A stretch of DNA of 64,000 bases. Origin: Xanthomonas sp. DAR 80977. Lineage in GTDB: Bacteria > Pseudomonadota > Gammaproteobacteria > Xanthomonadales > Xanthomonadaceae. Where the stretch lies: NCBI RefSeq assembly GCF_041240605.1, contig NZ_CP162487.1, positions 5,277,001-5,341,000 of the forward strand, given 5' to 3'. The notes below the pieces were generated by a model. The model ran no database searches, had not been told where the DNA came from, and saw nothing but the letters and a program-made list of their open reading frames with translations. Positions 38,129 to 50,910 of the stretch are shown in pieces (the first letter of the stretch is position 1; each line of letters begins with the position of its first letter). The translations under genes and the position numbers were made by a program.

Positions 38129-39535
38129 TCAGAAGCTGTACTTGGTGGTGAACTGCAGGCGGGTGATGTCGCCCTTGGCGCCGCTTTCGATCTCGCGCTT
38201 GCCATACATCAGCTCGGCGCCGACGTCGACCTTGGGCATCGGCGTGTAGAAGATGTTGCCGCGGATGCTCTGCACGTTCTTGGTCACGCCCAGCCCGGTC
38301 AGCGCGGTGTCGTTGTCGTAGTCGCTGCGCGCGTAGATCAGGTTGGTGCGCAGCTTGGGCGAGAACGCATGGCGCCAGCCGATGTAGCCGGCGACCACGC
38401 CGACCGTGTCCAGGTCGCGGTCGGCCGCGTCGTAGACCGCGTCCTGGGCGATGCCCAGGCCGATGTAGCGGCCGATGCCCTCGCCGCCGCTGAGCTGGTA
38501 GAACAGGCTGTCGCTGTCGCTGGCCACCCACTTGCCGCCCAGGGTCAGGCCGCCGGCGGCCTTGCTGGCGTCGGCGCCGGTGGCGCGGTTGTCCACCTTG
38601 AGCTGGCCGAGCAGGCCGGCGATGCCGAAGCTGCCCCAGTCGCCCTTCCAGCCGTAGCGCACGGTCAGGTCCGGCAACGCGCCGCGGTCGGAACTGGCGC
38701 TGGTGATCACGCCGGTCGCGCTGCGGTTGTACACGGTGGTTTCGGGGTTCTCCAGGGCGATGCTGAAGCCGCCGTTGGTGTAGCGCACCTGCGCCTGGCG
38801 CACGAAGATCACGCCGTCGGTGGGGCCGATGAAGTCGGCCGCTTCCGGCAGCGCCGCCGGGTCCATGAAGTTGGACCAGGTCTGGCCGGCCAGCCAGTGG
38901 TTCCAGTACATGTAGGCGTGGCGCAGGGTGGCGCCGTAGGTGTTGGTGGCGGTCTGGTTGCCCAGCGCGTTGCCGAAGAAGTCCAGTTCCACCAAGGCGC
39001 CGGCCTTGTTGCCGGCGTCGGTGACGCTGTCCACGCCGAAGTTGATGCGCGAGAACTTGGCGTGCGCGTTGTAGTCGGTGCCGGACTTGCCGCCGCCGAC
39101 CGGGGTCTGCCCGGGCAGGTACAGCGCGCGGCCGGTGGCGTCGTCGGCGAGCTGGCCGTCGCCGGTGCGGGTGGCCAGGAAATCGGCCTTGATGAAGCCG
39201 CCGACCTTGAACGTGGTGCCGGGCGCGGCGCCGGGGGTGATCGTGGTCACCTGGATCGGCGCCTTGCCGGCCGGCAGCGCGGGCTGGGCGGCCTGGCTGG
39301 ACTTGACCGCGGCCACCTCGGTCTGGGTCTGTGCGATCTGGCCCTGCTGCTGTTGCTGCGAGGACAGCAGCAGCTGCACCTGCCGCTCCAGCTCGGCCAC
39401 GCGGGCCTCCAGCGCCTGCTCGCGCGCCGACGGGGTCTTGCCGCTCTGGGCGAAGGCCGCGCCGGGCGCGACCAGCGCCACGAACAGCGCGGCCGCCAAC
39501 GGGCGCCGTGCCAAGGATGCGATGCGGTTGCTCAT
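38129..39535 (-). CDS. DcaP-like outer-membrane porin
   Basis: 468 residues with signal peptide (AAALFVALVAPGAAFA), then an N-terminal coiled coil rich in Glu/Gln (REQALEARVAELERQVQLLL), then a 16-strand-type barrel ending in the aromatic F (TTKYSF). The coiled coil followed by barrel is the mark of DcaP trimeric porins, which pass dicarboxylates and related anions. It is the first gene of an operon with the MFS gene and is divergent from acs, which suggests both could answer to the carbon-source regulators nearby. Confidence 0.82.
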   Translation of the reverse strand: MSNRIASLARRPLAAALFVALVAPGAAFAQSGKTPSAREQALEARVAELERQVQLLLSSQQQQQGQIAQTQTEVAAVKSSQAAQPALPAGKAPIQVTTITPGAAPGTTFKVGGFIKADFLATRTGDGQLADDATGRALYLPGQTPVGGGKSGTDYNAHAKFSRINFGVDSVTDAGNKAGALVELDFFGNALGNQTATNTYGATLRHAYMYWNHWLAGQTWSNFMDPAALPEAADFIGPTDGVIFVRQAQVRYTNGGFSIALENPETTVYNRSATGVITSASSDRGALPDLTVRYGWKGDWGSFGIAGLLGQLKVDNRATGADASKAAGGLTLGGKWVASDSDSLFYQLSGGEGIGRYIGLGIAQDAVYDAADRDLDTVGVVAGYIGWRHAFSPKLRTNLIYARSDYDNDTALTGLGVTKNVQSIRGNIFYTPMPKVDVGAELMYGKREIESGAKGDITRLQFTTKYSF

Positions 39536-39751
39536 TACTCCCTCCCGAATAATGGATGTCCGCCGCGCGCAGGCACGGCTGGATGCAGGGTGCGCGCCGC
39601 GGCAGGCCGCGCCTATTGGCCATTAGTCGAACGGGCGCGGTCTTTACGACCATCGTCTAAAGCCCGGCGCGTGCGCGCTTAACAGTGGATGCGGCAAACT
39701 GCGCCATGACGCGCCGCCGCATGCGGCGCCCCGTTCATTGCAGAGGGCACC
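39536..39751. promoter_or_regulatory. Divergent porin / acs control region
   Basis: The gap contains imperfect inverted half-sites TTAGTCG (39623-39629) and CGTCTAA (39654-39660), with GTCTTTACGAC between them, in a locally less GC-rich stretch. This is a plausible binding region for a response regulator such as the one at 41834, but that is inference. GAGGGC ahead of the acs ATG is its ribosome site. Confidence 0.4.
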
Positions 39752-41695
<1,944 letters not shown>

Positions 41696-41707
41696 TGCGC
41701 GCCCGCC

Positions 41708-41827
41708 GGGATTCGGGAGTCGGGAGTGGGGATTCGCCAAAGCGATCCCCTGCCCACGTCCAATCTCACTGACGCAGCCACACCCGCTGTTGCTGTTGCG
41801 AATCCCCACTCCCTAATCCCGAATCCC
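41708..41827. repeat. Long inverted repeat between acs and the response regulator gene
   Basis: Arms at 41708-41737 (GGGATTCGGGAGTCGGGAGT start) and 41798-41827 are inverted copies matching at 28 of 30 positions, with a 60-base loop. It can fold into a strong hairpin between acs and the next gene. The arms belong to the same GGGATTnGGGA repeat family as 8815 and 43774. Confidence 0.9.
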
Positions 41828-41833
41828 AGCCCC

Positions 41834-42499
41834 ATGCCCACCCTGCTGATCGCCGACGACCACCCCCTGTTCCGCGAGGCGCTGCGCGGCGCGGTGCAGC
41901 GGGTGATGCCGGGGGTGCAGCTGTACGAGGCCGACAGCGTCGAGGCGCTGTATGCGCTGGCCGACCACCATGCCGACGCCGACCTGCTGCTGATGGACCT
42001 CAACATGCCCGGCGCGCAGGGCTTCAGCGCGCTGGTGCACATGCGCGCATTGCACCCGCAGCTGCCGGTGGTGGTGGTGTCCGCGCGCGAGGAACCGACG
42101 GTGATGCGCCGCGCGCTGGACCACGGCGCGTTCGGCTTCATTCCCAAGTCGGCCGATTCGGACACCATCGGCCTGGCCCTGGGCACGGTGCTGGACGGCG
42201 AGCGCTGGGCGCCGCCGGAAGCGCACAACGTGCCGCCCACCGACCGCGCCGAACGCGAGGTCGGGCAGCGCCTGCGCGAGCTGACCCCGCAACAGTTCCG
42301 GGTGCTGCAGATGCTCGGCGCCGGCCGCCTCAACAAGCAGATCGCCTACGACCTGGGCGTGTCCGAAGCCACCATCAAGGCGCACGTCACCGCGATCCTG
42401 CGCAAGCTCGGGGTCACCAACCGCACCCAGGCGGTGCTGATGGCCGGCAAGCTGGCCATCGACAGCGACGGCATCGTGCTGCCGCTGGAAGAGGATTGA
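41834..42499 (+). CDS. LuxR-family response regulator next to acs (CrbR/ActR-like)
   Basis: 221 residues: receiver domain (LLIADDHPLFREAL with the acidic pair, phospho-acceptor Asp in LLLMDLNMPG, Lys in GFIPKSAD) and a C-terminal NarL/LuxR HTH (LTPQQFRVLQMLGAGRLNKQ, SEATIKAHVTAILRKL). In Pseudomonas, Vibrio and relatives a regulator of this type (CrbR/ErdR) is beside acs and activates it, driven by an SLC5-type sensor kinase. A sensor of that type is at 50911-54351. ATG 41834 lies right after the repeat. Confidence 0.82.
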   Translation: MPTLLIADDHPLFREALRGAVQRVMPGVQLYEADSVEALYALADHHADADLLLMDLNMPGAQGFSALVHMRALHPQLPVVVVSAREEPTVMRRALDHGAFGFIPKSADSDTIGLALGTVLDGERWAPPEAHNVPPTDRAEREVGQRLRELTPQQFRVLQMLGAGRLNKQIAYDLGVSEATIKAHVTAILRKLGVTNRTQAVLMAGKLAIDSDGIVLPLEED

Positions 42500-43019
42500 G
42501 CGCGGGGCAGGTCCTGGCGAAGGCCGGGGCGGCGCGGTTGGGGCGAGCGCCGGTCGGCTGCCTGTTCGCACGCAGCTGCCGAGGGTCATCGGCGTGCGGT
42601 TACGGCGGGATTGCCATTGCCGGGAGCGTCGGTCGCGGCTGAAGCCGCTGCGGGGAGCGCGGTTTGGGTGGCCCTGTTGCAGGGTTTCCCCACCTCTGGT
42701 CGCTTGCGCGTGTTGCGCGCTCCGCCGGCGTCCTTCGCGCTCACCGGACCTTGGTGTTGTCTGGAAGTAGCGGTCGCGGCTGAAGCCGCTCCTACAGGAA
42801 GACGGCGCGGTTCGATGCCACCCACTGTAGGAGCGGCTTCAGCCGCGACCGATATCCGCAACGCGCACCATCGCCCGCACATCCAGCGATTGCGCCGCAC
42901 CGCCTCCGGCACTTCACCGCAGCGCCGGAGACGCGCGCCCCATATAGCCGTTGCTAAGAAGAAAAGGCGCAGGTTCGCGTGCGTTCGAAGCGTATTCGCC
43001 GGCATTTGCCGCTGTTAGA
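42500..43019. repeat. Gene-free region with REP half-element and inverted REP pair
   Basis: A partial REP is found at 42632-42649, and an inverted pair at 42774-42798 / 42826-42850 (core GCGGCTGAAGCCGC). No gene was recognised. The last part (about 42935-43015) is less GC-rich (CCATATAGCC, AAGAAGAAAAGG) and probably holds the promoter for the riboswitch-mntP transcript. Confidence 0.8.
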
Positions 43020-43024
43020 CTGCG

Positions 43025-43150
43025 CGTCCCTTGGGGAGTAGCCTGCTGTCCGGCGTGTCCGGACAGCGCCCGCATCAACACACTCGGCCGCTGCGCCGTG
43101 GTGCGGGCACCATCTCGGTTGGCGAGACCAGCGGCGAGCTTGCGTGGCGA
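43025..43150 (+). ncRNA. yybP-ykoY manganese riboswitch upstream of mntP
   Basis: The conserved 5' block TTGGGGAGTAGCC is at 43031-43043 (GGGGAGTAGC is the family hallmark). Downstream are CATCAACACACTCGG (43073 on) and GGCGAGACC (43121-43129), the other conserved pieces of the Mn2+-binding aptamer. The element ends about 55 bases before the mntP start, where sequence can pair to hide or free the ribosome site. It should raise mntP expression when Mn2+ is high. Exact edges are approximate. Confidence 0.88.
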
Positions 43151-43203
43151 AAGCCGGGCGCGCGCGCTCGTCGTTCGTCTCATGCCCCGGCGCGGTCCCC
43201 CAC

Positions 43204-43770
43204 ATGTCGTTTCTTTCGATTCTTTTGCTCGGCATCGCCATGTCCACCGACGCCTTCGCCGCGGCGGTCGGCAAGGGCGCGGCCATGCGCAGGCCGCTGT
43301 GGCGCGACGCGCTGCGCGCCGGCCTGATCTTCGGCTGCATCGAGGCGCTGACGCCCGTGCTGGGCTGGCTGCTGGGCCAGGCCGCGGCCAAGTACGTGAC
43401 CGCGTTCGACCACTGGATCGCGTTCGGCCTGCTCGGCGCGCTCGGCGTGCACATGATCGTCGCCGGGCTCAAGCCCGATGCGCCCGAGGACATCACCGAC
43501 GCGCCCAGGCGCCACGGCTTCTGGAACCTGGCCGCCACCGGCCTGGCCACCAGCATCGACGCGATGGCGGTCGGCGTCGGCCTGGCCTTCCTCGACGTCA
43601 ACATCGTCGAGGTCGCCGTAGTCATCGGCCTGTGCACGCTGACCATGGTGACCCTGGGCATCATGCTCGGCCGCGTGCTCGGCACCCTGGCCGGCAAGCG
43701 CGCCGAGATCGTCGGCGGCGCGCTGCTGATCGCGATCGGCAGCACCATCCTGTACGAGCATCTGCATTGA
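43204..43770 (+). CDS. mntP: Manganese efflux pump MntP
   Basis: 188 residues, six hydrophobic helices. The duplicated motif with acidic residue is in helix 1 (IAMSTDAFAAAVGKG) and helix 4 (ATSIDAMAVGVGLA), the family's Mn-binding aspartates. It exports Mn2+ across the inner membrane. ATG 43204 gives the standard N-terminus MSFLSILLLGIAMSTDAFA. Regulated by the riboswitch just upstream. Confidence 0.95.
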   Translation: MSFLSILLLGIAMSTDAFAAAVGKGAAMRRPLWRDALRAGLIFGCIEALTPVLGWLLGQAAAKYVTAFDHWIAFGLLGALGVHMIVAGLKPDAPEDITDAPRRHGFWNLAATGLATSIDAMAVGVGLAFLDVNIVEVAVVIGLCTLTMVTLGIMLGRVLGTLAGKRAEIVGGALLIAIGSTILYEHLH

Positions 43771-43773
43771 GGC

Positions 43774-43805
43774 CGGGATTGGGGAGTCGGGATTGGGGAT
43801 TGGGA
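43774..43805. repeat. GGGATTGGGGA-type intergenic repeat after mntP
   Basis: A run of GGGATT/GGGGAGTC units directly after the mntP stop, matching the family seen at 8815 and 41708. It separates mntP from the convergent dioxygenase gene. Confidence 0.55.
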
Positions 43806-43848
43806 ACGGCGGATCGCGACGCCGACGTGGTGCTGGATTCGCCCGGCG

Positions 43849-44442
43849 TCAGCGCTGCGATGGGACTGGCTTGGCGGTGAATTCCAGGTAGGTGGAGAGG
43901 ATGTACTTGTCGCCGCTGCGCGGCGGCAGCGCGGCGTGCATGTACATCCAGTACGGCGGGAACATCAGCAGGCGCCCGGTGCGCGGCGCGACCTCCAGGT
44001 CCAGGTCGACGAAGCGGGTCTGCCCGCCTTCGGCCACGTCGTTGAGGTACCACAGCAGCACCAGGTAGCGCCCGGTCTCTTCGTCGCAGGCATCGAAATG
44101 CGGCTGGAAGCGCTCGCCGGCGCTGGCGCGGTAGCGCTTGATGCGCAGGTCGGCCAGGCGCGGGCGCCACGGCACCGGCGCGGACAGGCCGAGGTCGGCG
44201 TTGTAGCGCGCCAGTGCGGCGCGCACCTGCTCGATGAAGAATCCCTGGAAGGCCGGATCGGCCGCCTGGGTCACGTTGAGTTCGGTCCAGGCGCTGTCGC
44301 CCAGGCCGGCGCGCGCGCCGGCGCCATTGTGGCTGTGCTGCGCCGACGCGCGCTCGAACTGCGCGACCAGCTGGCTACAGAAGCCGGCATCCAGCGCGGC
44401 GTCGTAGACGCGGACGTAGTGGCGAAGATCGGCGTGCTTCAT
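43849..44442 (-). CDS. 2-oxoglutarate/Fe(II)-dependent prolyl-4-hydroxylase-like oxygenase
   Basis: 197 residues with the P4H-type double-stranded beta helix. The iron triad is HFD in RFQPHFDACDEE and the distal His in YWMYMHAALPP; the 2-oxoglutarate-binding Lys/Arg lies in SGDKYILSTYLEF. LVLLWYLNDVAEGGQTRF is typical of the family. It hydroxylates a protein or peptide side chain, or a free metabolite. It follows the aspartyl-hydroxylase gene by 43 bases, so two different hydroxylases are made together. Substrate unknown. Confidence 0.85.
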   Translation of the reverse strand: MKHADLRHYVRVYDAALDAGFCSQLVAQFERASAQHSHNGAGARAGLGDSAWTELNVTQAADPAFQGFFIEQVRAALARYNADLGLSAPVPWRPRLADLRIKRYRASAGERFQPHFDACDEETGRYLVLLWYLNDVAEGGQTRFVDLDLEVAPRTGRLLMFPPYWMYMHAALPPRSGDKYILSTYLEFTAKPVPSQR

Positions 44443-44485
44443 GGATGCGGGTTCCGTCGTGGCGCGTTGCGCTGTCGGTTGCGGT

Positions 44486-45790
44486 TCACTGCGGCACCTG
44501 CGCGTTGAAGTCGCCGATGCCCTCGACCAGGCGCGTCACCGCCTCGCGTTCGACCGGCTGCAGGTGCGGGTTCCAGGTGTCCATCAGCAGGATCACCCGC
44601 GGTCGGTCGCTGCGGTTCCAGGCCTCGTGCTCGAAGGTGTCGTCGAACACCATCGCCCGGCCTTCCTGCCAGACGTGCAGCTGGCCGCCGGCGCGCAGCG
44701 CGCAGTCGCCATGCACCAGCAACGGCAGGTGCACGGTCAGGCGGGTATTGGTGACGCCACGGTGCGGCAGGATGTGGGTGCCGGGCGCCAGCACCGAGAA
44801 GCAGATCTCCGGCGCGTGCGCGCGGATGCGCACCAGCGGCGTGCGCTCCAGCGCGGCCGCGGTGTGCGCGCACTGCTGCGCATGCGCGGCGTCGCGCTGG
44901 CCATGGCGGTAGAAGAAGTACGCATCCCACGCCGGGCTGCCGCGGTCGCCGGCGAGCAATCCCGGTGGCAGCTGGCCCGCGGGCGCACCGAGAAACGGCG
45001 CATAGGCACCGGCGTGCTCGCGCGTGGCCAGCATCTCGGCGCGGATCGCCGCGGTGGCCTGCTCCAGCTCCTGCAACCAGGGGAACAGCTGCAGCGGCGG
45101 ATACGCGGCGGCCGGCACGTCGGGCACGTGGAAGAAGGTCGGCCGCTGCGACGGATCGGCATACTGCGCCGGCAACAGGCCCAGGTAGGCCAGCAGGCCG
45201 CGTTCGACCCGGTCCAGCGCGGCGGCGCCGTAGTCGCGGCGCAACGGCTGCAGCAGGCCGAGGAACAGGTCGCGGCGGCCGGCATCGACCGCGGCCATCG
45301 CGCTGCGCACCCGTTCGCGCAAGGCCGGCGCGGTGCTGTCCGCGCTCAGCCAACGGCCCTGGCGCTGGGCATGCACGATGGCGGCGTAGTAGCTGCCCGC
45401 CGCCGCGTACGCGGCGCCGCGCGCCGCGCGCAATTCGCCCAAGCGCAGGTGGGCGATGTAGTGGTCCGGCTGGCCGCGCAGCAGGTCCTGCAACACGCCT
45501 TCGGCGCCCGCGTCGTCGCCTTGCGCCGACAACGCCGCCGCCCAGCCCATCCGCGCCGGCGCCTGCAGCGCCCCCTCCTGCTGCGCCAGGCCGCGATACA
45601 GGTCGGTGGCGCGCGTCCACGCTCCCGCCTCCTGCGCCAATGCCGCCAGCAGCAGGCCCAACGCCGGCGGTGCGTCGCCCTGTGCCTGCCAGGCCAAAGC
45701 GGCCGCCTGCACTTGCGCAAAGCCTCCCTGTTCGAAGCCACGCCACAGTGCCTGCAGCCGCGCCGCTGGATCGTCTTGCCTCGTTGTCAC
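44486..45790 (-). CDS. Aspartyl/asparaginyl beta-hydroxylase family protein with N-terminal TPR-like repeats
   Basis: About 434 residues. The N-terminal 170 are helical TPR-like repeats (ALQAPARMGWAAALSAQGDD, QPDHYIAHLRLGELRAARG). The C-terminal part is the Asp_Arg_Hydrox domain: FSVLAPGTHILPHRGVTNTRLTVHL with the first metal His, and MVFDDTFEHEAWNRSDRPRVILL with the second His and the 2-oxoglutarate Arg. GTG 45790 was preferred over GTG 45796 because GAGGGG lies at proper spacing. Human AspH modifies EGF domains; bacterial relatives modify siderophore or peptide aspartates. It lies between the TonB receptor and the P4H-like gene. Confidence 0.87.
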   Translation of the reverse strand: MTTRQDDPAARLQALWRGFEQGGFAQVQAAALAWQAQGDAPPALGLLLAALAQEAGAWTRATDLYRGLAQQEGALQAPARMGWAAALSAQGDDAGAEGVLQDLLRGQPDHYIAHLRLGELRAARGAAYAAAGSYYAAIVHAQRQGRWLSADSTAPALRERVRSAMAAVDAGRRDLFLGLLQPLRRDYGAAALDRVERGLLAYLGLLPAQYADPSQRPTFFHVPDVPAAAYPPLQLFPWLQELEQATAAIRAEMLATREHAGAYAPFLGAPAGQLPPGLLAGDRGSPAWDAYFFYRHGQRDAAHAQQCAHTAAALERTPLVRIRAHAPEICFSVLAPGTHILPHRGVTNTRLTVHLPLLVHGDCALRAGGQLHVWQEGRAMVFDDTFEHEAWNRSDRPRVILLMDTWNPHLQPVEREAVTRLVEGIGDFNAQVPQ

Positions 45791-45811
45791 AGCCACCCCC
45801 TCAAAGAAAAA

Positions 45812-45835
45812 CGGCGCGCCCAGCTGGGCGCGCCG
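45812..45835 (-). terminator. Strong rho-independent terminator after the TonB receptor gene
   Basis: A perfect 24-base palindrome (CGGCGCGCCCAG / CTGGGCGCGCCG) followed on the minus strand by TTTTTCTTT. It falls between the receptor stop (45888) and the hydroxylase start (45790), with the T-tract about 13 bases from that start codon, so it could limit readthrough into the hydroxylase genes. Confidence 0.9.
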
Positions 45836-45887
45836 CGTGTCGCGATCCGGCGTCCTTGCGAGCGCAAGGGACGCCGGCGGGCACCGC

Positions 45888-48644
<2,757 letters not shown>

Positions 48645-48926
48645 TGGGGAAAACCTCATGTGATGGGCAACAGAACGCCAGCGGTACGCACGGGCGCGCA
48701 CCGATACGAATCGCGCAAGGCGCGACGTCTTTTTGTTGGAGACCTCGGGCAAGCGGTCGCTGGGACCGTCAAGCACTTGTTAGTTTTTTATAAGAAAAGT
48801 GTTGTTTCGATGTGCCGGATTGCGCCAGCGGCCGTCATAAACGCTACATCGTTCGAAGACATGCGCATCCGCGCGACTGGATGGGCAGGCGCCACGGGCA
48901 TCTGCCGTGGGCGCAGCGCGCCGGCC
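48645..48926. promoter_or_regulatory. Promoter region of the TonB receptor gene
   Basis: A marked AT-rich tract at 48777-48812 (TTGTTAGTTTTTTATAAGAA region) stands out and likely holds the minus-strand promoter; a TATAAA hexamer is visible on that strand. The rest has no gene. Confidence 0.5.
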
Positions 48927-50783
48927 TCAGTCGACGCGGTAGTCCCAGCGCTGCAGATAGGGCCGCAGCAGCGGCAGCACCGGTTCGAAGAAGCCGCGAT
49001 ACGGGCGCCAGCGGTCCAGGCCCTTGCGGTTGATGCCTTCCACCACCTGCGCATAGCTGGGCGTGCTGATGAAGCCCTTGGCGCGCGCATGGCGCTGGAA
49101 CTCGAGCAACCGCGCCGGCTGTTCGAGTTGCAGGAAGCTGCCCAGCCGCGCGACCTGCGCCTGCGGATCGGCCACCAGGTCCTCGTAGCGCAGCTCCAGC
49201 GCGTGCGGCTGCAGCAGTTCGACGTGGTACAGCCAGAACGCCATCGCATCGGCGTAGCCCTGCGCCAGGCGTTGCGCGCTGGAACACAACAACGCGAACG
49301 CCGGCGAGCGGAACGCCTGCATGTAGCAGCTCAGCAGCACGTCGCAGGGATGGCGCAGCGCCAGGATCACGTGCGCCTCGGGAAACAGCCGCCGGATCAG
49401 CGGCAGGCGCAGCAGGTTCAGCGGATTCTTGTCGACCAGGCGCTGTCCCGGCTGCAGCTCCACCACGCCGCGGACCGATTGCCAGTAGTCGGCGCGCAAG
49501 GCGGCGCAGTCGGCGTCGTCCAGTTCGCCCAGGCCATCGGGCCAGGCCAGGCCGCGGCGTTCGATGCGCTCGGCCAGGCCCTGCAGGAACGGGCGCTCGT
49601 CCATCGCGCACAGCTGCGGATGCGCATCGAGCATCTGTTCCAGCAAGGTGGTACCCGAGCGCGGGAAACCGACCACGAACACCGGCGATGCGTCGTGCGA
49701 CGGAGCGGCCACCGGCAACGCCGCGGCGTAGCGCGCCGGATCCCAGCGGTGACGCGCGACCGGCAGCGGCGCCGCATCCGCGGCGGCCAGCTCGGGCACC
49801 AATGACGCCACGCCCTCGACCTGCCCGGCATGCCCTTGCGCGCACGCCGCCAGCGCCTCGCCGTGGCGCCCCAGGCGGTCGCAGACGCGGGCCAGGGCGA
49901 AGAACAGGTTGCTCTGCTTGCGCTTGTCGGTGCCGGCACCGGCGCTCAGCAAGCCCGACAGCAATCGGTAGGCGTCGTCCCACTGCCCATCGCGCATCGC
50001 CAGGACCGCCAGCGCGTTGATCGCGTCGTGGCGCGCGTCGGGGTCCTCGATGCGTTCCGGCGCCGGCAGCTGCGCGGCCGCCTGGCGCGCCTGCTCGAGC
50101 CGGTTGGCGCGTTCGAGCACCAGCACCAGCCGCGACCAGGCGCGCTCCGGCTGCGGCATCGGGGCGGCGGCGCAGGCGCGCAGCAGTTCGCACGCCGCAT
50201 CGGTCTGGCCTGCCTGCGACAGCAGCCAGGCCAGTTCCAGCGTGGTCTCCGGGTCCTGCGCCGGCCATTGCCGCCAGTTGGCGATCAGCGCCTCCACGCG
50301 CTGGAAGTCGCCGCATTCGTGGCAGGCCATGGCGGCGTGCACGCGCAGGTGCGGCGACTCCGGCACCAGGCCGTGCGCATCCAGCAGATGCTCGCGGGCG
50401 GCGCCGTAGTCGCCGTCGTCCATCGCCAGCAGGCCGAGATTGTGGTGCAGCATCGGATCGTCCGGCGTCAACGCGCGCGCCTGCGCATACGCCTGCCGCG
50501 CCTCGGCGAAACGGCGCGCCTCGCGCAAGGCGGTGCCCAGGTTGTTCCAGTGCGCCACGTCCTGCGGCTGCCGCGCGGCCAGTTCGCGGTACAGCGCGGC
50601 CGCCTGCGCCGGCTGGCCCTGCATCTGCAGGCTCATCGCCAGCAGGCTGCCGACCAGTGCGTCGCCGGGCGCGTGCTGCAGGTAGCGGCGCGCGCCCTGC
50701 TCCAGCGCCTGCGCCTGTCCGGCCTCCAGGGCCGCCAGCAAGGCGGGCAGCGGCGGGATCGCGGAGTCGTCCGGTAGGGTCAT
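48927..50783 (-). CDS. TPR-repeat sulfotransferase
   Basis: 618 residues in two parts. Residues about 10-330 are TPR repeats (VAHWNNLGTALREARRFAEA, PMLHHNLGLLAMDDGDYGAA). The rest is a sulfotransferase domain with the PAPS 5'-phosphosulfate loop FVVGFPRSGTTLLEQML near residue 370 and the 3'-phosphate region LRHPCDVLLSCYM near 480. This is the tyrosylprotein/heparan-type fold; bacterial TPR-sulfotransferases are usually assigned to protein or glycan sulfation. It sits just upstream of the TonB receptor on the same strand. Substrate unknown. Confidence 0.87.
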   Translation of the reverse strand: MTLPDDSAIPPLPALLAALEAGQAQALEQGARRYLQHAPGDALVGSLLAMSLQMQGQPAQAAALYRELAARQPQDVAHWNNLGTALREARRFAEARQAYAQARALTPDDPMLHHNLGLLAMDDGDYGAAREHLLDAHGLVPESPHLRVHAAMACHECGDFQRVEALIANWRQWPAQDPETTLELAWLLSQAGQTDAACELLRACAAAPMPQPERAWSRLVLVLERANRLEQARQAAAQLPAPERIEDPDARHDAINALAVLAMRDGQWDDAYRLLSGLLSAGAGTDKRKQSNLFFALARVCDRLGRHGEALAACAQGHAGQVEGVASLVPELAAADAAPLPVARHRWDPARYAAALPVAAPSHDASPVFVVGFPRSGTTLLEQMLDAHPQLCAMDERPFLQGLAERIERRGLAWPDGLGELDDADCAALRADYWQSVRGVVELQPGQRLVDKNPLNLLRLPLIRRLFPEAHVILALRHPCDVLLSCYMQAFRSPAFALLCSSAQRLAQGYADAMAFWLYHVELLQPHALELRYEDLVADPQAQVARLGSFLQLEQPARLLEFQRHARAKGFISTPSYAQVVEGINRKGLDRWRPYRGFFEPVLPLLRPYLQRWDYRVD

Positions 50784-50910
50784 GCGCTGGCGGTCCACGA
50801 CGGGCAGGCGGAAAGGGCTGCCACCATAGCCGGGCGGTTTCGCGGGTCGCCACGCACACCGTGCCGGCGCCCGGCAAAAGACGCACACACTTCGGGTACG
50901 CAGCGCCGTT

